From an uncultured Sphingomonadales bacterium (GTDB taxonomy: Bacteria > Pseudomonadota > Alphaproteobacteria > Sphingomonadales > Sphingomonadaceae), in the NCBI GenBank assembly GCA_903868655.1, contig CAIPWG010000097.1, positions 1 to 9,607 on the forward strand: DNA of 9,607 nucleotides, read 5' to 3'. The notes beneath the pieces are model-generated. The model saw only the letters and a program-made list of their open reading frames with translations, had not been told where the DNA came from and searched no databases. Position 1 is the first letter of the stretch, and every line of letters begins with the position of its first letter. Position numbers and translations under genes: made by a program. This document shows, piece after piece, positions 5,436 through 9,607 of the stretch.

Positions 5436-6953
5436 ATGGCATTGGCAGCAAGACCGCGTGGATCGACGCAACGAGGGCATTTTGCCCGGATGAGAAGGAC
5501 AATGTGCGGCAGCATGGCCTGCGTTCTTGCACTATCGCAGCCATGCCTTGCCGCGCCGCCCCCGATCATGAACGTGGATGCTGATGATGCGGCTGCTCCG
5601 AGTGGCGATCCACTGGCCTTCGTCCACAATTGGCGGCGCGAAAGTGCGCTGTTCGGCGATGCCTGGGGTGTTCGCAAGGCCTTGGCACATCACGGGGTGA
5701 CCCTGACCGTGCAGGAAACCAGTGAAGCGTTGGGCAATGTTTCGGGCGGAATACGCCAGAGTCTTGCTTATGACGGGCTGACACAAGCGGTGATGCAGGT
5801 CAGTTCGCAGCGCGCCTTCGGGTATTATGGCGGCACTTTTGCGGTGTCCGCGCTCCAGCTTCACGGAATCAACCTGTCGCAGCGCAATCTCGGTACTCTG
5901 CAAACGGCCAGCGGTATCGAATCCGACCGCGCTACCCGGCTGTGGGAGGTCTGGTACGATCAAAAACTGCTGGCCGAGGATCGGCTCGACGTGCGGATTG
6001 GCCAGCAAAGCCTTGATCAGGAATGGATGGTTTCGACTTCCGCGCTGCTGTTTGTAAACACCTCGTTCGGTTGGCCGGAAGTGCCGAGTGCCGATCTGCC
6101 GGGCGGCGGCCCGGCCTATCCGTTGTCAACGCCGGGTGCGCGGGTACGCTGGCGGCCGGTGAATGCGCTGGCGATCCAGCTGGGCGCCTTTGCACCGAGT
6201 CCATTCAATATGGCCAATGCCGCTGCGCAAGCCAGTGGCGCCAATCCGCAACAGCTCGATCCTGCGGGCGCCAGTTTCCCGCTGTTTCGTCACGGGGCGC
6301 TTCTGCTTGCCGAACTGCAATACACCAATCCGGCACTCGGTGGCATGGTGTCGGCAGCAGCCCGGCAACCGCTTGCGGCAACGTGGCGGTTGGGTGTTTG
6401 GTACGACAGCGAACAATTCGTTGATGTGCGGTTTGCAAACGACGGGCGGGTATTGGCTGATCCGGCCAGCGATCGTTCGCAACGGCTGCATCGCGGCAAT
6501 CTGGGCGTCTACGGCGTAGTCGACAAGATGATCTGGCGGTCGGCGGTTGACCCCAATCGCGTCCTGTCGGCGTTTGCCCGGGTGATGGGGACGCCGTTTG
6601 CCGATCGCAACCTGGTCAGTTTTTCGGGCAATCTGGGACTGACTTTGAAAGACCCGTTTCCTTATCGCACCGCCGACACCCTCGGTCTCGGGCTTGGCTT
6701 TACGCGGGTCAGCCCGCATCAGTCTGCGGCCGATGGCGACATCGCGGCGTTTGGCAACAGCTTCAATCCGCGCCGAACGTCCGAGGTGTTCGTCGAAGCG
6801 ATGTATCAGCGCCAAGTAACGCCCTGGCTGCAGATCCAGCCCGATCTCCAGTTTGTGATCAACCCGGGTGGGGGCGTTGCCAATCCGCAAGCCGGCAACA
6901 GGCGTATCGGCAATCCGCTTGTCGTCGGCGTCCGCGCCAATATTCTGTTATAA
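5436..6953 (+). CDS. OprB-family carbohydrate-type porin
   Basis: A 505-residue outer-membrane porin of the OprB family (PF04966), in which members pass sugars and other small solutes. The signal peptide ends with CVLALSQPCLA at about 39 (start 5436), or after 21 residues if ATG 5490 is used. The barrel domain starts near WRRESALFGD and carries family blocks: QETSEALGNVSGG, RLWEVWYDQKLL, RIGQQSLDQEWMVS, LFVNTSFGWPEVPS with DLPGGGPAYPLSTPG, TWRLGVWYDSEQF, and the terminal strands PWLQIQPDLQFVINPGGG and IGNPLVVGVRANILL. Paired strands with turns fit a barrel of 16 or more strands. It is first in a Fur-box-preceded operon; the next gene starts 11 nt after its stop. In this setting the solute may be heme, porphyrin or an iron chelate, not a sugar; that is inference, since the family alone does not fix the substrate. 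Confidence 0.9.
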   Translation: MALAARPRGSTQRGHFARMRRTMCGSMACVLALSQPCLAAPPPIMNVDADDAAAPSGDPLAFVHNWRRESALFGDAWGVRKALAHHGVTLTVQETSEALGNVSGGIRQSLAYDGLTQAVMQVSSQRAFGYYGGTFAVSALQLHGINLSQRNLGTLQTASGIESDRATRLWEVWYDQKLLAEDRLDVRIGQQSLDQEWMVSTSALLFVNTSFGWPEVPSADLPGGGPAYPLSTPGARVRWRPVNALAIQLGAFAPSPFNMANAAAQASGANPQQLDPAGASFPLFRHGALLLAELQYTNPALGGMVSAAARQPLAATWRLGVWYDSEQFVDVRFANDGRVLADPASDRSQRLHRGNLGVYGVVDKMIWRSAVDPNRVLSAFARVMGTPFADRNLVSFSGNLGLTLKDPFPYRTADTLGLGLGFTRVSPHQSAADGDIAAFGNSFNPRRTSEVFVEAMYQRQVTPWLQIQPDLQFVINPGGGVANPQAGNRRIGNPLVVGVRANILL

Positions 6954-6956
6954 GGA
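6952..6956 (+). promoter_or_regulatory. Ribosome binding site of the propeller gene, overlapping the porin stop
   Basis: AAGGA lies 8 nt before ATG 6965 and shares its first two bases with the porin TAA stop. It fixes the start of the propeller gene and indicates close translational linkage within the operon. Confidence 0.7.
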
Positions 6957-6964
6957 CAAGACAC

Positions 6965-8095
6965 ATGCGGCATTTCTTCATGTTCGTGGCCGTTATGGTG
7001 GGCTGGATGGTCAGTCCGGCTATGGCCGAACCGCAAGGCTTTCTCGAAACAATCCACAGACACCAGACGCTCGCGCTGACATCGCCCGAAAACGGCGATC
7101 TTAACCCTTATGCGGTGGTGGTGGCCCCGGTAACTGCCGGGGCAATCTCGCAGGGTGATGTGTTGATTAGCAATTTCAACAATATCAGCAATCTCCAAGG
7201 CACTGGCACGACCATCGTCGTCTATAGCCCGACAACGAAGAAAACCGCGCTTTTTGCGCAAATCCCGGAAATGCTTGCACAGTGCCCTGGTGGCATCGGG
7301 CTGACTACGGCGATGACCATGCTAAGATCAGGCTGGGTGATCGTCGGTTCTTTGCCATCAAAGGATGGCACCACGGCGACGCGGGGAGAGGGCTGTCTGC
7401 TGGTGCTTGATTCCCGCGGCAAGCTGGTTGCCACATGGTCTGGCCCCAACATTAGCGGCCCTTGGGGCAACATGGCGGTGATCGACAAAGGCGATCGGGC
7501 GACCCTGTTTGTGTCGATGGCTGGTTTCGGTGTGCCGGGCCCACGCGTGCTCGATCCTGCCACGAAATACCCTGTTGTGCTGCATCGCGCGACCGTACTG
7601 CGGCTGGAAATGACGATACCCCAAGGCAGGCCGCCGGTGCTGGTCAACCAGACAGTGGTTGCCGACGGTCTTGCTCAGCGCGCCGATACCGACAATTTTC
7701 TGTTTGGTCCGACCGGACTGGCACTTGGTGAAGAAGACACATTGTATGTCACCAATGGTCTTCAAAACACGCTGATCGCAATCGACAATGCGTCCACGCG
7801 CCGTGACAGCGGCGGCACCGGGCGCATCGTCAGCCATGATGGCCTGCTGGCGTGGCCGCTCGCGCTGGCATGGACGCCACAACGGCATTTGCTGGTGACC
7901 AACGGCAAGAACGGTCAAGTCGTCGAAATCGATCCGCAGTCAGGCAGGCAGATTTATGCGCAGTGGATCGACAGCAATCAGGCGCAATCGCCGCCGGGCA
8001 ATGGTGACTTGTTCGGGTTGGCGATGGTGCCCGACGGCAGCGGATTTTATTACGTGACCGATGACATGAATGCTTTGATGAAGGCGGTGCGCTGA
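6965..8095 (+). CDS. Secreted NHL/SMP-30-like beta-propeller protein of unknown function
   Basis: A 376-residue exported protein. Residues 1-21 form a signal peptide with cleavage after SPAMA, so the mature protein is periplasmic or envelope-bound. There is no lipobox. The rest shows repeated propeller-blade patterns of NHL or SMP-30-like type: GDVLISNFNN (64-73), GPWGNMAVIDKGDRATLFVS (165-184), FGPTGLALGEEDTLYVTNG (247-265), WPLALAWTPQRHLLVTNGKN (297-316) and LFGLAMVPDGSGFYYVTDD (349-367). Five are clear and a sixth is likely. C107 and C144 could form a disulfide. No catalytic or heme-binding motif (CXXCH) is present. The gene lies 11 nt after the porin and overlaps the EfeB start by one base (TGATG), so its product is probably made in step with EfeB. 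It may dock EfeB to the porin or bind its substrate or product; this is inferred from position only. Confidence 0.82.
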   Translation: MRHFFMFVAVMVGWMVSPAMAEPQGFLETIHRHQTLALTSPENGDLNPYAVVVAPVTAGAISQGDVLISNFNNISNLQGTGTTIVVYSPTTKKTALFAQIPEMLAQCPGGIGLTTAMTMLRSGWVIVGSLPSKDGTTATRGEGCLLVLDSRGKLVATWSGPNISGPWGNMAVIDKGDRATLFVSMAGFGVPGPRVLDPATKYPVVLHRATVLRLEMTIPQGRPPVLVNQTVVADGLAQRADTDNFLFGPTGLALGEEDTLYVTNGLQNTLIAIDNASTRRDSGGTGRIVSHDGLLAWPLALAWTPQRHLLVTNGKNGQVVEIDPQSGRQIYAQWIDSNQAQSPPGNGDLFGLAMVPDGSGFYYVTDDMNALMKAVR

Positions 8096-9402
8096 TGACC
8101 GGCTCAACCGACAAAGGATCATCGCGCCGGCGTTTTCTGGGCAATGTGGCGGGGGCGCTGGGAGGCGCTATGGTAACCGAGGCCCAGATTGCAGTAGCAG
8201 CGACAGCGCCGCGTCAGGAACCGGGCCGAGGGCTTGTTGCTGGCAGGGTCGAGCCGTTTTTCGGGACCCATCAGGCGGGCATCGCGACACCGATGCAAAG
8301 CCACCTTTATTTCGCCGTGTTCGACATCGTTACCGATCAGCGTGGCGCAGTGGAGGCGCTGCTGCGCCGTTGGACCGAAGCCTCTGCTTGGCTGACCGCG
8401 GGGCGGCCACTGGAAAACGAAGCAAGTGCCGATCAGATTCCCCTCGATTCTGCCGAGGCGGAAGGTCTGGAGCCGGCGCGATTGACTCTGACATTCGGGT
8501 TCGGGCCGGGTTTGTTTGTGAAGGACGGCGTTGACCGGTTTGGCCTTGCAGCACAGCGACCGGCGGCTCTGGTTGATATGCCAAAGTTCAACGGTGATCA
8601 GTTGATCGTGGAAAGAACCGGTGGCGATCTGTGTGTGCAGGCCTGTGCCGATCATCCCCAGGTGGCGATGCACGCAGCACGGCATCTTGCACGCATCGGC
8701 GCGGGCGTGGTGCAATTGCGTTGGGTGCAGGCGGGCTTTTCAGCGGATAACCCGCACAAAAAGGGTGAAACCGCGCGCAATCTGATGGGTTTCAAGGATG
8801 GCACGGTGAACCCGGATCCGCGCGATGCTGCGGGCATGGCTCAACACGTGTGGGTGGGGGAAGACGGCGGCTGGATGAAAGGAGTTGCCTATCTGGTGGC
8901 GCGGCCGATCCGCATCGCGATTGAACGTTGGGACCGGATGAAGCTGGGTTTTCAGGAACAAGTCGTCGGGCGGCACAAAGCCAGCGGTGCGCCATTGGGT
9001 GGGGTTCACGAATTTGAACCCGCGCGGCTGGACGCCATCGATGCAGATGGCAATTATATCATTCCCGAAAACAGCCATATCCGCCTTGCGGCGGCAGAAA
9101 CCAATGGTGGTGCCCGGATTTTTCGCCGCGCCTATTCTTACGACAACGGCCTGGCTCATATTGCTGAGCGTTGGCCACCCTGGCGGCAGGGGCTGTTGAT
9201 GGATGCTGGTTTGATGTTTCTGGCCTGGCAGCGCGATCCTCGCAGCGGTTTCATCCCGGTATTTGAAAACATGGCGAAGTTCGACATGATGAACCAGTTT
9301 GTAACGCATGTTGGCAGCGGTCTGTTTGCATGCCCACCGGGCGCGCAGCCGGGAGGGTTCATTGGCGACACGCTTTTTGCGCGCCTGATTTTGCCGAATT
9401 GA
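8095..9402 (+). CDS. efeB: EfeB: Tat-exported DyP-type heme peroxidase / proposed deferrochelatase
   Basis: A 435-residue periplasmic heme protein, near the 423 of E. coli EfeB. Tat export is shown by SSRRRFLG (9-16) followed by a weakly hydrophobic region and an AVAA-type cleavage site near 36. The mature start VEPFFGTHQAGIATPMQSH is typical of EfeB. The DyP signature GFKDGT is at 232-237 with catalytic D235, the proximal heme ligand is H328 in PENSHIRLAA, and the distal arginine is R345 in IFRRAYSY. DyP peroxidases reduce H2O2; E. coli EfeB has been reported to release iron from heme with the porphyrin left intact, though this is disputed. It normally works with EfeU (permease) and EfeO, neither of which is visible here. 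Last gene of the Fur-box operon; its ATG overlaps the propeller stop (TGATG), implying translational coupling. No strong terminator follows it. Confidence 0.93.
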   Translation: MTGSTDKGSSRRRFLGNVAGALGGAMVTEAQIAVAATAPRQEPGRGLVAGRVEPFFGTHQAGIATPMQSHLYFAVFDIVTDQRGAVEALLRRWTEASAWLTAGRPLENEASADQIPLDSAEAEGLEPARLTLTFGFGPGLFVKDGVDRFGLAAQRPAALVDMPKFNGDQLIVERTGGDLCVQACADHPQVAMHAARHLARIGAGVVQLRWVQAGFSADNPHKKGETARNLMGFKDGTVNPDPRDAAGMAQHVWVGEDGGWMKGVAYLVARPIRIAIERWDRMKLGFQEQVVGRHKASGAPLGGVHEFEPARLDAIDADGNYIIPENSHIRLAAAETNGGARIFRRAYSYDNGLAHIAERWPPWRQGLLMDAGLMFLAWQRDPRSGFIPVFENMAKFDMMNQFVTHVGSGLFACPPGAQPGGFIGDTLFARLILPN

Positions 9403-9491
9403 CCGCCGTGCAGGTGATGGTCTTGGGAATTGGCAAGCGCTAGGCTAGGTGGCGTATTCGTCTGGTCCAACGCTGAGAAAGTCGCCTGGCC

Positions 9492-9607
9492 GTGCTTGTG
9501 GGGATCACTATCGACTGTGCAGCGGACACCATGCTGGACCTGGTGCGGGACCACCGGTTGGCTTGGCATCTTGCCGAAGCGATGCGTCATGTTCCCGGTG
9601 TTGAGCG
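9492..9607 (+). CDS. Possible start of a further gene, cut by the window edge
   Basis: From GTG 9492 the frame stays open to the end of the window (38 codons), reading VLVGITIDCAADTMLDLVRD and onward with a plausible amphipathic helix. An in-frame TGA at 9474 limits any upstream start. ATG 9531 is the alternative. No good ribosome binding site is visible for either, and I do not recognise the sequence. It may be chance; the 89 nt between the efeB stop and this frame hold no clear promoter or terminator. Confidence 0.25.
   Translation, partial: MLVGITIDCAADTMLDLVRDHRLAWHLAEAMRHVPGVE

Noticed and set aside
6126..6890. A 254-codon minus-strand frame opposite the porin
   Set aside because: Low-complexity arginine/histidine-rich composition and full overlap with clear OprB sequence mark it as a shadow.
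3735..9056. A 19-nt exact repeat TCGATGCAGATGGCAATTA at 3735-3753 and 9038-9056
   Set aside because: Both copies encode the short peptide DADGN inside unrelated proteins in the same frame, so shared codon choice explains it better than a mobile or regulatory repeat.
9403..9491. A terminator after efeB
   Set aside because: Only short imperfect dyads are present (for example CTTG and CAAG around GGAATTGG) and no T-tract follows.

Overview
The window looks like a chromosomal segment of a GC-rich alphaproteobacterium, most likely a sphingomonad (Novosphingobium/Sphingomonas type). The reasons are its GC-rich codon use, an OprB-type porin, a DUF3034 protein, a dCache_3-type cyclase and a GCGAAT-ATTCGC style Fur box. 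This placement comes from reading protein families, not from a search. No tRNA, rRNA, CRISPR array, insertion sequence or phage gene is visible. All genes read as intact except those cut by the window edges.

Left half (1-3322): two divergent gene pairs share one AT-rich intergenic region. To the left (minus strand) lie a periplasmic MauL-like cupredoxin and, coupled to it by an ATGA overlap, a membrane diguanylate cyclase (dCache_3, HAMP, start of GGDEF) that runs off the window. To the right (plus strand) lie a DUF3034 predicted outer-membrane barrel and a group 1 truncated hemoglobin. The shared promoter region holds a 35-nt interrupted inverted repeat. Together they look like an envelope module in which a copper protein, a globin and a c-di-GMP enzyme respond to a redox or gas signal; that role is inferred.

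Middle (3323-5278): two small unrecognised proteins on the plus strand are followed by a convergent minus-strand gene. That gene encodes a JmjC/cupin oxygenase of the RoxA (YcfD) type, which hydroxylates an arginine of ribosomal protein L16.

Right half (5279-9402): a perfect 17-bp Fur-like palindrome, with further overlapping dyads, stands before a tight three-gene operon: OprB-family porin, secreted beta-propeller protein, and Tat-exported EfeB (DyP-type peroxidase, proposed deferrochelatase). The spacings are 11 nt and then a TGATG overlap. The usual EfeB partners EfeU and EfeO are not in the window. A porin and an uncharacterised propeller take their place, which makes this the most interesting candidate system: a possible Fur-controlled heme or iron processing unit of the cell envelope. 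The last 205 nt hold only the possible start of another gene.
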